Notes: generated by a model from the letters alone, not told the origin. Positions 1-6,210 are shown, counted from the first letter of the stretch. The stretch is DNA of 13,765 bases from Thalassospiraceae bacterium (GCA_030637845.1 DAOWFT010000003.1:1-13765); one strand, 5' to 3'. Made by a program: numbers and translations.

Positions 1-1
1 A

Positions 2-553
2 ATCGGCCTGTTTGTTGGCGGGGTGTTGCCATATTTGTTCGGCGGCATGTCGATGATGGCCGTTGGCCGGGCTGCCGGTTCGGTGGTGGTTGAAGTGCGC
101 CGCCAGTTCAAGGAAATACCCGGCATCATGGAAGGCACCACCAAGCCCGACTATGCAGCTTGTGTTGATTTGCTTACCAAGGCAGCAATCAAGGAAATGA
201 TAATGCCATCCTTGCTTCCGGTTCTGGCTCCGGTAGTGGTTTACTTCGTGGTAAACTCATTTGCCGGGCAGGGTGCCGCGTTCAGTACATTGGGCGCAAT
301 GCTTTTGGGAACAATCGTAACCGGTTTGTTCGTTGCTATTTCCATGACCGTCGGTGGCGGTGCATGGGATAATGCCAAAAAGTATATTGAGGACGGTGCC
401 TACGGCGGCAAGGGTTCAGAAGCCCACAAAGCAGCTATTACCGGCGATACGGTTGGCGATCCTTACAAGGATACATCCGGCCCGGCGGTTAACCCGTTAA
501 TCAAGATTATAAACATTGTTGCAATTTTGTTATTGGCCGTTCTTGCCGGATAG
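2..553 (+). CDS. hppA: Membrane-bound proton-translocating pyrophosphatase, C-terminal part (5' truncated)
   Basis: This is the C-terminal ~183 residues of a membrane-integral inorganic pyrophosphatase, which couples pyrophosphate hydrolysis to ion pumping across the inner membrane. The frame is open to the left edge, so the GTG at 23 is an internal valine codon. Family landmarks seen are LPYLFGGMSMMAVGRAAG, the RRQFKEIPGIMEGT segment, TKAAIKEMIMPSLLPVLAP, and the conserved tail GGKGSEAHKAAITGDTVGDP followed by DTSGPAVNPLIKI and a last hydrophobic helix. Several hydrophobic stretches fit transmembrane helices. The residues that separate K+-dependent from K+-independent enzymes, and the main pyrophosphate-binding loops, lie upstream of the window, so the subtype cannot be decided here. 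A strong terminator follows 21 bp after the stop. Confidence 0.95.
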   Translation: MGLFVGGVLPYLFGGMSMMAVGRAAGSVVVEVRRQFKEIPGIMEGTTKPDYAACVDLLTKAAIKEMIMPSLLPVLAPVVVYFVVNSFAGQGAAFSTLGAMLLGTIVTGLFVAISMTVGGGAWDNAKKYIEDGAYGGKGSEAHKAAITGDTVGDPYKDTSGPAVNPLIKIINIVAILLLAVLAG

Positions 554-574
554 CAACCTGACAACAGACAAAAC

Positions 575-605
575 AAAACCCCGGAGAGTTTCTCCGGGGT
601 TTTTT
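575..605 (+). terminator. Intrinsic terminator, probably bidirectional, between hppA and bamE
   Basis: A 9-bp perfect stem, CCCCGGAGA at 579-587 with TCTCCGGGG at 591-599, has a 3-nt loop and is followed by six T residues (600-605). On the other strand the stem is followed by TTTTGTTTT, so it can also stop transcription coming from the convergent bamE gene, which ends at 641. Confidence 0.9.
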
Positions 606-640
606 GTTGGCCAGGTTTTTTTGGCTAAGCATTTTTAAAA

Positions 641-1138
641 TTATTCAGAAAACTTCCCGATGTTGGCAATCATTTGCTCAATAAAGGAAAGCTTATTTCC
701 TGCGGTGGCTGTTTCACGCTCAACCGGTTCTACCTTTTGTGCATCATCGAGCCCGGTTGTTTTTATGTCTGCCAATCTGCCGCTATCATCAAAGCGCAGC
801 GCCAAAACAGTTCTTTCCTTTATCTCGGGCTCAAGGAAGGCAATTGATTCATCTTTTTCAAAAATATAATACCAAGTTTCATCACCAAAACTTGCCGTGC
901 TGGACGGTGAGCCAAACATGGAAATGACTTGTTCACGATCATGGGTTCCGACCTCAAGGGTGGAAATCTGTTCGGCGCTAACCTCGTTGCCACGGCTGGT
1001 TATTCTTGAGCCACAGCCAGAGGCACCAATAGCCACCACCCCAAGCGCCAGAGAAAGCACAGCGGTGCGCAGCAGAGAGGCCCCGGCGGCATGCGAGGGG
1101 AATATTTTTAAAAACAGGGGTTTCGAGCTAGGTTCCAT
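641..1138 (-). CDS. bamE: Outer membrane protein assembly factor BamE (SmpA/OmlA family lipoprotein)
   Basis: This is a 165-residue predicted lipoprotein. BamE is a small lipoprotein of the BAM complex, which inserts beta-barrel proteins into the outer membrane. The sequence has a long basic N-region, a hydrophobic stretch at about residues 24-38, and a lipobox ending ASGC with the lipidated cysteine at 42. Next comes the SmpA/OmlA-type domain: EVGTHDREQVISMFGSPSST, the aromatic DETWYYIFE segment, and a strand with LALRFDDSGRL. The tail after residue ~125 is family-variable. The ATG at 1138 is the only start giving a proper signal peptide, since later in-frame candidates leave a signal with no basic residue. 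It is divergent from the ubiquinol-cytochrome c chaperone gene and convergent with hppA, the usual alphaproteobacterial placement. The region between the divergent starts is only 63 bp. Confidence 0.9.
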   Translation of the reverse strand: MEPSSKPLFLKIFPSHAAGASLLRTAVLSLALGVVAIGASGCGSRITSRGNEVSAEQISTLEVGTHDREQVISMFGSPSSTASFGDETWYYIFEKDESIAFLEPEIKERTVLALRFDDSGRLADIKTTGLDDAQKVEPVERETATAGNKLSFIEQMIANIGKFSE

Positions 1139-1201
1139 TGGATTACATATTTGTCCCTGAATAGAGGATAGGTCAACAGTTACGATAATTGATGGGTATT
1201 A

Positions 1202-1765
1202 ATGTTAAATAGCATATTAAACAAGCTTGGATTTCTCTCAAAGTTTTCCGGGGCTTCTGGGGTTATTTACGCCGCCGCGGTAGATGAGGCGCGCAATCTG
1301 GAATATTACACTACCGCAGGCGTTCCCGACACCGTTGATGGCCGATTCGACATGATTACGCTAATGGTATCGCTTGCGCTTAACCGTATAGGGCGGATAT
1401 CCAAGGGTGGTGATGTTCTTGGTCAGGAGATATTTGATATAATGTTTGCCGATATGGATACAAACTTGCGTGAGGTAGGGGTCTCTGACGAAGGGATGAA
1501 ATACAAAATCCGTAAAATGTCCGGCAGTTTTATGGGCTGTATGCGCACCTACGGACAATTAATCGAAGGGGGTGCCGCCAGCGAGCTTTGGCAGGAGGCA
1601 ATTTCCAGAAATATTTTTCGCAGCAAAGACAGCATTGTTCCCGGCTCTGAAGTGTTGGCAAAAAGGGCGCTGGAAATTAATTCTTTTATGGCCGGGTTGA
1701 GTGACGATGATTTTATCCAAGGAAAAGCGGTGTTTCCAAAGCATGAACGGGAGGAGACCCCATGA
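1202..1765 (+). CDS. Ubiquinol-cytochrome c chaperone family protein (Cbp3-like)
   Basis: This is a 187-residue soluble helical protein matching the bacterial relatives of mitochondrial Cbp3/UQCC1, which assist cytochrome b synthesis and assembly of the cytochrome bc1 complex. Diagnostic segments are the DGRFDMITLMVSLALNRI helix (about residues 47-64), GQEIFDIMFADMDTNLREVG (about 75-94), and GMKYKIRKMSGSFMGCMRTY (about 99-118). These correspond to the conserved 'F-D-x-M-F-x-D-M-D-x-N-L-R-E-x-G' core of the family. The ATG at 1202 is preceded by a poor ribosome site (GATGGG). It overlaps the next gene by 4 bp (ATGA), suggesting translational coupling. The family assignment is from motif memory; the role in bc1 assembly is inferred from the family. 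Confidence 0.88.
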   Translation: MLNSILNKLGFLSKFSGASGVIYAAAVDEARNLEYYTTAGVPDTVDGRFDMITLMVSLALNRIGRISKGGDVLGQEIFDIMFADMDTNLREVGVSDEGMKYKIRKMSGSFMGCMRTYGQLIEGGAASELWQEAISRNIFRSKDSIVPGSEVLAKRALEINSFMAGLSDDDFIQGKAVFPKHEREETP

Positions 1766-2391
1766 CCGATAAGCCTGAATTATCGCGCATTATCAATGTG
1801 GCCGAGATATTTTCATCGTCAAAGCCGGTGGATATATCCATAAAAGCTGACCCCGATGAATTGGCCGCATTGGCCAAGCGGTTCGGTCTTGTGGATATTT
1901 CGTCACTAGAGGCCGAGGTAAGGCTTTCTGCCATAGGCGGTGCCACAGATAGGGGTGATGATGTGCTGGCCGAGGCGGGACTGAGGGCGACCCTGACCCA
2001 GACCTGCTCCGTAACCATGGATCACATAAATGATAAAATAGAGGCCAATTTTTCTCAAACTTTCTCCTCCGCCCCGGAATCCCTCGTGGATTCTGGAGGG
2101 GAATCCCTTGAAAATGAGGGTTTTAGCGAAAATAGCGAACTTTTTGACCTTGAGGCCAGCACCAAAGATGCCCCGGAGGCAATAATAGGCGGGGCCATAG
2201 ATTTGGGAGAATTTATTTCTCAAGAATTGTTCTTAAGAATTAATCCATTCCCAAGGAAAAAAGACGTGGAATTTGAATGGGTTAATAAAAATAACGGGCA
2301 GGCGGGCAACGCCGATAACCCATTTGCCAAACTGTCAGCCCTCAAGGACAGCCTGAATGGCGAAAAAGAGCCCAAGAAATCCGATAAATAA
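1762..2391 (+). CDS. DUF177 (YceD-like) protein upstream of rpmF
   Basis: This 209-residue acidic protein fits the DUF177/YceD family by position and sequence. The N-terminal part (ISRIINV-like start, then PVDISIKADPDELAALAKRFGLVDISSLEAEV) and the LRATLTQTCSVTMD segment near residues 73-86 are typical of alphaproteobacterial members. The C-terminal third carries DLGEFISQELFLRINPFPRK, matching the conserved 'E-x-L-x-L-x-L-x-P-x-P-R' end of the family. YceD in other bacteria is needed for normal 23S rRNA levels, and the gene almost always sits just before rpmF as here. The stretch at residues ~110-135 is Ser/Glu-rich and probably a variable loop. The start overlaps the preceding gene by 4 bp (ATGA), with GGGAGGAG just upstream as the ribosome site. 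Confidence 0.85.
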   Translation: MTDKPELSRIINVAEIFSSSKPVDISIKADPDELAALAKRFGLVDISSLEAEVRLSAIGGATDRGDDVLAEAGLRATLTQTCSVTMDHINDKIEANFSQTFSSAPESLVDSGGESLENEGFSENSELFDLEASTKDAPEAIIGGAIDLGEFISQELFLRINPFPRKKDVEFEWVNKNNGQAGNADNPFAKLSALKDSLNGEKEPKKSDK

Positions 2392-2414
2392 TTACAATAA
2401 GGCAATGTAACCGC

Positions 2415-2443
2415 TTGCCCTGTTCACCTTTTTTGGTTTATAC
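2415..2443 (+). promoter_or_regulatory. Candidate housekeeping promoter for rpmF-plsX-fabH
   Basis: TTGCCC (2415-2420) and TTATAC (2438-2443) are separated by 17 bp in the 109-bp gap before rpmF. A small hairpin, TAGCCC at 2453-2458 with GGGCTA at 2465-2470, would fall in the first ~20 nt of the transcript. This is pattern matching only. Confidence 0.35.
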
Positions 2444-2500
2444 AGCACCGCTTAGCCCTTAAAGGGGCTACACAATTTTAAGCACCGAAGGTAATTGAAA

Positions 2501-2686
2501 ATGGCAGTTCCAAAGAAAAAAACTTCTCCTTCCAAGCGCAACATGCGCCGTTCACACGATGGATTAAAGGCGCAAGCCTTTGAAGAGTGTGCGTCTTGCG
2601 GTGAACTCAAGCGACCTCACCACGTTTGTGCTTCTTGCGGTCAGTATGACAAGCGCGAAGTTCTTACATCCGGCGACGCTGCCTGA
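2501..2686 (+). CDS. rpmF: 50S ribosomal protein L32, zinc-ribbon (four-cysteine) form
   Basis: A 61-residue protein begins MAVPKKKTSPSKRNMRRSHDG, the standard L32 N-terminus that binds 23S rRNA near the base of the peptidyl transferase region. The second half has two CxxC pairs (C30, C33, C43, C46) around ELKRPHHV, so this is the zinc-binding form. Many alphaproteobacterial L32 proteins lack these cysteines. The ATG at 2501 is chosen over an in-frame TTG two codons upstream because GAAGG (2487-2491) is at proper spacing from the ATG and the protein start is canonical. It lies between the DUF177 gene and plsX in the classic order. Confidence 0.97.
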   Translation: MAVPKKKTSPSKRNMRRSHDGLKAQAFEECASCGELKRPHHVCASCGQYDKREVLTSGDAA

Positions 2687-2733
2687 TAAGCCCCTGGTTG
2701 AGGCCGCCCCATTAGGGCTGTAAGGTCATTCCC

Positions 2734-3786
2734 GTGTCTCAGCAAATTACACTCTCTATCGATGCTATGGGCGGCGACAATGCGCCGTCGATGGTTATTG
2801 ATGGAATGGCCATCGCTCTTGAGAGCGTCTCCAACCTCAACTTTCATATCTATGGTGACGGCCACAAGCTGAGCACGCTGCTTGCCAGTTATCCGAAGGT
2901 TATGGAAGTAACCGAAATCCATCATACCGAAGACGTTGTCAGCAATGACGAGAAACCGGGAATAGCACTTCGCTCGGGCCGTCAGTCGAGCATGCGTCTT
3001 GCCATCAATGCGGTGGGCGATGGTATTGCCGGCGGTGTTGTTTCGGCGGGTAACACCGGCGCGTTAATGGCTATGGCAAAGTTCGTTATGAAAACCTTGC
3101 CCGGCATAGATCGCCCGGCAATCGCTAGTTATTATCCAACCATGACCGGTGAAAGCGTTATGCTGGACCTTGGCGCAAACATTCAATGTGATGCCGAAAA
3201 TCTGGTTCAGTTTGCGGTAATGGGAGAAGTGTTCGCAAGGTACGTCTTGCACATTGAACAGCCTTCCATTGGCATACTTAACGTCGGCACCGAAGTCCTA
3301 AAGGGAAATGATTCGGTCAAACAAGCCGCGGCGATACTTCGTGAAACCCACCTGCCCATCAAGTTCCACGGCTTTGTCGAAGGCGATGATATAGGCAAGG
3401 GAACCGTCGATGTTGTTGTCACAGACGGGTTTACCGGCAATGTCGCGCTAAAAACAATCGAAGGAACAGCAAAGCTTTTTGCTGGCGCGCTTAAGGAAGA
3501 GCTAAAAGGCTCAATGCTCGGCAAAATCGGCGCACTAATCGCCAAGCCGGCAATCGACGCCTTTCGCAACAGGTTCGATCCTAGGCGTTATAATGGGGCC
3601 ATGTTTCTTGGCCTGAATGGCATCTGCGTTAAAAGTCACGGCGGAACAGATTCTTTCGGCTTTGCCAACGCAATTCTTGCCGCCCACGAAATGGTTTCCG
3701 ACGGACTAAATGACGGCATCAAAGAAGACTTCGCCCGCTTCAATGACGAGCACCACAATTTTTCCAATATTCAAGTGGATGATTAA
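2734..3786 (+). CDS. plsX: Phosphate acyltransferase PlsX
   Basis: PlsX converts acyl-ACP and phosphate to acyl-phosphate, the acyl donor for PlsY in phospholipid synthesis, acting at the inner face of the cytoplasmic membrane. The 350-residue length is normal. Landmarks are IDAMGGDNAPSMVIDG (about residues 9-24), SAGNTGALMAMAKF (about 104-117), LDLGANIQCDAENLVQFAVMG (about 149-169), GILNVGTEVLKGND, DVVVTDGFTGNVALKTIEGT, and the C-terminal GLNGICVKSHGGTD. The start is GTG at 2734, supported by AAGG 8 nt upstream and by IDAMGGD falling at the usual place. The stop codon abuts the fabH start with no gap, so the two are almost certainly cotranscribed and coupled. Confidence 0.98.
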   Translation: MSQQITLSIDAMGGDNAPSMVIDGMAIALESVSNLNFHIYGDGHKLSTLLASYPKVMEVTEIHHTEDVVSNDEKPGIALRSGRQSSMRLAINAVGDGIAGGVVSAGNTGALMAMAKFVMKTLPGIDRPAIASYYPTMTGESVMLDLGANIQCDAENLVQFAVMGEVFARYVLHIEQPSIGILNVGTEVLKGNDSVKQAAAILRETHLPIKFHGFVEGDDIGKGTVDVVVTDGFTGNVALKTIEGTAKLFAGALKEELKGSMLGKIGALIAKPAIDAFRNRFDPRRYNGAMFLGLNGICVKSHGGTDSFGFANAILAAHEMVSDGLNDGIKEDFARFNDEHHNFSNIQVDD

Positions 3787-4758
3787 ATGGCAATTGTTTC
3801 ACGCATAATCGGTACCGGATCACACCTTCCGGAAAAGGTAATCACCAATGAGGAGCTTTCCAAAAAGGTGGATACCTCTGACGAGTGGATAACCGATCGC
3901 ACCGGTATTCGTGAACGCCGTGTCGCCAAAGAAGGTGAGACAACATCAATTCTGGCACTACAGGCATCTGAAAATGCCCTTGATGCCGCGGGCATAACCG
4001 CCGATGGAATTGATGTGATAATTCTGGCAACAACAACACCAGATAACACCTTCCCCTCAACCGCAACAAAAGTTCAAGCCATGCTTGGAATGAACCACGG
4101 TTATGCGTTTGATATTCAGGCGGTATGTTCCGGATTTATTTATGCTCTTTCCGTTGCCGACGGCATGATCCGTGCGGGCCAGGCAAAACGTATTTTAGTC
4201 ATAGGCGCCGAAGTAATATCGCGCATTCTAGATTGGACCGACAGGTCGACCTGCGTATTGTTTGGTGATGGCGCCGGTGCGGTTGTGCTGGAAGGTTTTG
4301 ATGCGGACGACGGCGATAATAGCGGTATTCTTTCAACCCATCTTCATTCCGACGGACGCTTGCGCGAAATCCTTTATGTTGATGGCGGCCCCGGTTCAAC
4401 CGGAACCATAGGTCACCTGAGGATGCTGGGGCGCGAGGTGTTTCGCCACGCGGTAACTAATCTGGCCGCCGTAGCCGAAGAGGCGTTGGCGGCAAACAAC
4501 CTAACCCGCGAAGACCTTGATTGGCTGGTGCCCCATCAGGCCAATAAACGCATCCTTGATGGAACCGCCAAGAAACTGGGCTTAAGCGAAGATCAGGTAG
4601 TAATTACCGTTGATCGTCATGCAAACACATCGGCGGCATCAATCCCGCTTGCTTTGGACGAAGCGGTACGCGACGGACGTATCCAAAAAGGTCAGATTAT
4701 ATTGATGGAGGCCATGGGTGGTGGCCTTACCTGGGGTTCGGCTCTGGTTCGCTGGTAG
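3787..4758 (+). CDS. fabH: 3-oxoacyl-ACP synthase III (FabH)
   Basis: FabH condenses acetyl-CoA with malonyl-ACP to start fatty acid synthesis. The 323-residue protein has the complete catalytic triad: Cys114 in QAVCSGF, His250 in VPHQANKRI and Asn280 in HANTSAAS. Other family segments are DEWITDRTGIRERR near residue 32, GDGAGAVVLEG (160-170), and the C-terminal LMEAMGGGLTWGSALVRW. The start codon directly follows the plsX stop, and GTGGATGATTAA upstream gives only a weak ribosome site, consistent with translational coupling. The ihfA gene follows after a 160-bp gap, which holds an AT-rich inverted repeat and a plausible separate promoter. Confidence 0.98.
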   Translation: MAIVSRIIGTGSHLPEKVITNEELSKKVDTSDEWITDRTGIRERRVAKEGETTSILALQASENALDAAGITADGIDVIILATTTPDNTFPSTATKVQAMLGMNHGYAFDIQAVCSGFIYALSVADGMIRAGQAKRILVIGAEVISRILDWTDRSTCVLFGDGAGAVVLEGFDADDGDNSGILSTHLHSDGRLREILYVDGGPGSTGTIGHLRMLGREVFRHAVTNLAAVAEEALAANNLTREDLDWLVPHQANKRILDGTAKKLGLSEDQVVITVDRHANTSAASIPLALDEAVRDGRIQKGQIILMEAMGGGLTWGSALVRW

Positions 4759-4810
4759 CGCAATTTTTCGCATTATTTACCTTATTTACCGTATTCGCCG
4801 CATATATTAG

Positions 4811-4835
4811 GACTAATTTTTAAATTAAATTAGTC
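4811..4835 (+). repeat. AT-rich inverted repeat after fabH
   Basis: GACTAATTT (4811-4819) and AAATTAGTC (4827-4835) form a perfect 9-bp stem with a 7-nt loop. No T run follows, so it is not a classic intrinsic terminator. It could still slow or process the fabH transcript, or bind a protein such as IHF itself. Confidence 0.5.
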
Positions 4836-4851
4836 TTCCATCCCTTTGATA

Positions 4852-4880
4852 TTGACGCCTTTTACCCCGCGCGATACCCT
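4852..4880 (+). promoter_or_regulatory. Candidate housekeeping promoter for ihfA
   Basis: TTGACG (4852-4857) is followed after 17 bp by TACCCT (4875-4880), which keeps the key T1, A2 and T6 of a -10 box. This would start transcription around 4887, some 30 nt before the ihfA ATG. Confidence 0.45.
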
Positions 4881-4918
4881 TCATGTCTGAACAATAAACC
4901 AGAACAGGTGAGGGCGAG

Positions 4919-5230
4919 ATGAGCGACAACACCATTACACGCGCACAGCTAGGCGAAGCCGTCTATCAGGAAGTAGGTCTCTCGCGAAACGAATCTGCCG
5001 ATTTGCTTGAATCAGTTCTCAGGATGATGACTGATGCCTTGGCAGGCGGAGAGACTGTTAAAATTTCATCATTTGGAAGTTTTTCAGTTCGCAAAAAAGG
5101 CCAGCGCATTGGCCGCAACCCCAAGACCGGCGAAGAAGTTCCTATTTTGCCTAGAAAAGTGCTTGTTTTCAGGCCTTCGCAGGTAATGAAAACCCGCATT
5201 AATTCAAAACGCAAACCCGGCCAGGTTTAA
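4919..5230 (+). CDS. ihfA: Integration host factor subunit alpha
   Basis: This 103-residue DNA-bending protein is the alpha subunit of IHF, which works as a heterodimer with IhfB in sigma54 promoter activation, recombination and nucleoid organisation. The HU/IHF fold is complete: helical N-half (TRAQLGEAVYQEVGLSRNES), the VKISSFGSFSVRKK strand pair, and the DNA-inserting arm GRNPKTGEEVPI with intercalating Pro68, then RKVLVFRPSQVMK. The RNPKTGE-VPI version and partner-gene context (merR-type gene right after, fabH before) favour IhfA over HU or IhfB. GGTGAGGG precedes the ATG as ribosome site. The NtrBC system in the same window is a natural client of IHF, though that link is only known biology and not shown by this sequence. 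Confidence 0.95.
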   Translation: MSDNTITRAQLGEAVYQEVGLSRNESADLLESVLRMMTDALAGGETVKISSFGSFSVRKKGQRIGRNPKTGEEVPILPRKVLVFRPSQVMKTRINSKRKPGQV

Positions 5231-5239
5231 GGATTGGTT

Positions 5240-5725
5240 ATGGGCGGGGGTATTGAACCGGAAGCTGGCCCTGCTGTCCGTGACAGTTCTGATCGCGGCG
5301 GAAAAAAATCGCGCGAAGCCTTTCGCACAATAAGCGAGGTCGCGGGGCATCTCGATCTCCCTCAGCACGTCCTTCGTTTTTGGGAAACAAAGTTTCCTCA
5401 GGTAAGCCCCATGAAAAGGGGTGGTGGTCGGCGTTATTACCGACCAGAGGATGTTGAGGTTCTGTCCCAGATCAAATCCCTGCTGCACGATGAGGGCTAC
5501 ACCATAAAAGGTGTGCAGAAACTCCTTAAAAAACCGGGCGGAATATCGGCATCCAACATAATGGATAAAGCCCCGGACGGGACAGTGGACGGGACAATGG
5601 CAGCTGGCCCAGCAGCAGAAAATGCGGCCAATCCAGCAGGAGCAGACGGCATCCCCCGCAAGGAGGCCGAGAGCCTGTTAAGCGAACTGGTGGCGGTTCG
5701 TGATGGTTTGAAAAAATTCTCTTAA
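5240..5725 (+). CDS. MerR-family transcriptional regulator next to ihfA
   Basis: This 161-residue protein has one MerR-type winged helix. Residues 29-97 read RTISEVAGHLDLPQHVLRFW, then ETKFPQVSPMKRGGGRRYYR, then PEDVEVLSQIKSLLHDEGYT and IKGVQKLLKK. The C-terminal ~60 residues are Ala/Gly/Pro-rich, without recognisable effector-binding cysteines, and end in a short helix (ESLLSELVAVRDGLKKF). This is the MerR gene typically found directly after ihfA in alphaproteobacteria; its target is not known to me. The ATG at 5240 is preferred over a TTG at 5234 because AAGGA (5229-5233) is 6 nt before the ATG but touches the TTG. The gap to ihfA is 9 bp, so they form an operon. Confidence 0.88.
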   Translation: MGGGIEPEAGPAVRDSSDRGGKKSREAFRTISEVAGHLDLPQHVLRFWETKFPQVSPMKRGGGRRYYRPEDVEVLSQIKSLLHDEGYTIKGVQKLLKKPGGISASNIMDKAPDGTVDGTMAAGPAAENAANPAGADGIPRKEAESLLSELVAVRDGLKKFS

Positions 5726-5761
5726 GAATCTACCCATAATACACAAGATACAACTGCACCA

Positions 5762-5790
5762 TTGCACCCATGTGTCTCGGCGCGTATATA
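5762..5790 (+). promoter_or_regulatory. Candidate promoter of tRNA-Pro with GC-rich discriminator
   Basis: TTGCAC (5762-5767) and TATATA (5785-5790) are 17 bp apart. The -10 is followed at once by GGGGCGCGC, a GC-rich discriminator of the kind seen at stringently controlled stable-RNA promoters. Transcription would start near 5797, leaving a leader of about 44 nt before the tRNA. Confidence 0.5.
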
Positions 5791-5840
5791 GGGGCGCGCT
5801 TTAGCCCCCCCATACATATACGGTTGAGGTGTAAATTAAA

Positions 5841-5917
5841 CGGAGCGTAGCGCAGTCTGGTAGCGCACTACACTGGGGGTGTAGGGGTCGCAGGTTCAAA
5901 TCCTGTCGCTCCGACCA
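5841..5917 (+). tRNA. tRNA-Pro (anticodon GGG)
   Basis: This is a 77-nt cloverleaf with encoded CCA (5915-5917). The acceptor stem CGGAGCG (5841-5847) pairs with CGCTCCG (5907-5913), and the discriminator A is at 5914. The D arm contains GCGCAGTCTGGTAGCGC. The anticodon stem CTACA/TGTAG (5868-5872 / 5880-5884) holds the loop CTGGGGG with anticodon GGG at 5875-5877. The T arm contains CAGGTTCAAATCCTG. All features match bacterial tRNA-Pro(GGG), reading CCC and CCU codons. Confidence 0.98.
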
Positions 5918-5926
5918 ATAAATAAC

Positions 5927-5967
5927 AAAGCCGATTCTGTCCTGAAATGGGACGGGTCGGCTTTTTT
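5927..5967 (+). terminator. Intrinsic terminator of tRNA-Pro
   Basis: AAAGCCGA (5927-5934) pairs with TCGGCTTT (5957-5964), with an inner GTCC/GGAC stem, and is followed by a T run. It lies 10 nt after the CCA end. Confidence 0.85.
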
Positions 5968-5981
5968 AATACCGGTTTTTC

Positions 5982-6015
5982 AAAAAAAGAGGCCGGCACT
6001 CTAATGAGGCCGGCC
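5982..6015 (-). terminator. Intrinsic terminator of small RNA copy 1
   Basis: On the minus strand GGCCGGC pairs with GCCGGCC, plus an inner CTC/GAG stem around an ATTA loop, followed by TC and seven T. It faces the tRNA-Pro terminator, whose last T is about 14 bp away. Confidence 0.85.
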
Positions 6016-6064
6016 CGAAGTTTTGTGCTCTTGAGGGAAGGAATCAGTTCGTGTGAACCAATTC
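5982..6064 (-). ncRNA. Predicted CRP-controlled small RNA, copy 1 (~83 nt)
   Basis: Read on the minus strand, the -10 box TATATT (6076-6071) is followed 6 nt later by the predicted first base, G6064. A perfect 10-bp hairpin starts exactly there: GAAUUGGUUC / GAACUGAUUC with loop ACAC (6064-6041), including two G-U pairs. The single-stranded linker CUUCCCUCAAGAGCAC, then AAAACUUCGG, follows. Next comes the terminator hairpin GGCCGGCCUC-AUUA-GAG with a bulged U and GCCGGCC (6015-5991), then UC and seven U residues. The linker's CUUCCCUC is complementary to Shine-Dalgarno-like GAGGGAAG, so base pairing to mRNA leaders is a reasonable inference. I do not recognise a named RNA family. Tandem AbcR RNAs of Rhizobiales are a loose analogy in arrangement but are longer. 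No open reading frame of note lies within it. Confidence 0.8.
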
Positions 6065-6070
6065 ACAGTC

Positions 6071-6116
6071 AATATATTCCCACATATTTGTCCAGTTGGC
6101 TGTGACGGCCATCACA
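6071..6116 (-). promoter_or_regulatory. Promoter of small RNA copy 1 with CRP-type operator
   Basis: The palindrome TGTGATGGCCGTCACA on the minus strand (6116-6101) is a perfect TGTGA-N6-TCACA site for CRP/FNR-superfamily regulators of the CRP type. The -10 TATATT is at 6076-6071. No TTGACA-like -35 sits 15-18 bp upstream of it (CCAACT region), as expected when an activator is required. The centre of the palindrome is 37.5 bp from the 3' end of the -10, putting it near -44.5, close to but not exactly the classic class II -41.5 position. Confidence 0.72.
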
Positions 6117-6122
6117 CCCAAC

Positions 6123-6154
6123 AAAAAAGAGGCCAGCTCTATAAAGAACCGGCC
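6123..6154 (-). terminator. Intrinsic terminator of small RNA copy 2
   Basis: A ten-pair stem including two G-U pairs closes a TTAT loop on the minus strand, followed by TC and six T. It ends 6 bp before the CRP-like site of copy 1. Confidence 0.82.
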
Positions 6155-6204
6155 CGAAGTTTTTGTGCTCTTGAGGGAAGGGATCGGTCCAAATGAACCA
6201 ATCC
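6123..6204 (-). ncRNA. Predicted CRP-controlled small RNA, copy 2 (~82 nt)
   Basis: This is the sibling of copy 1, upstream of it on the minus strand. The -10 box TATAAA (6216-6211) precedes predicted start G6204 by 6 nt. The 5' hairpin is GGAUUGGUUC / GGACCGAUCC with loop AUUU (6204-6181). Compared with copy 1, stem pair 2 changed from A-U to G-C on both sides, pair 6 from G-U to G-C and pair 9 from U-A to U-G, so all ten pairs remain. The linker is the same as copy 1 except for one extra A. The terminator GGCCGGUUCU-UUAU-AGAGCUGGCC (6154-6131) pairs fully only with G-U pairs, which exist on this strand and would be A-C mismatches on the other. UC plus six U residues follow. Each copy has its own promoter and terminator, so they are independent transcription units. 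Confidence 0.8.
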
Positions 6205-6210
6205 ACAGTC

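Noticed and set aside
1139..1201. Divergent promoter pair between bamE and the chaperone gene
   Set aside because: A minus-strand TTGACC with AAATAT 18 bp away exists, but it would start transcription almost on the bamE ATG. The plus-strand candidates are weak, so I did not annotate either.
4909..4914. ihfA ribosome-site region TGAGGG as a target of the small RNA linker
   Set aside because: Only six contiguous pairs (with CCCUCA); purine-rich ribosome sites give such matches by chance, so I do not claim it.
5991..6020. Plus-strand terminator reading of the GC-rich hairpin in unit 1
   Set aside because: The hairpin is perfect on either strand in copy 1, but the long T run follows it only on the minus strand, and the copy-2 stem pairs fully only on the minus strand.
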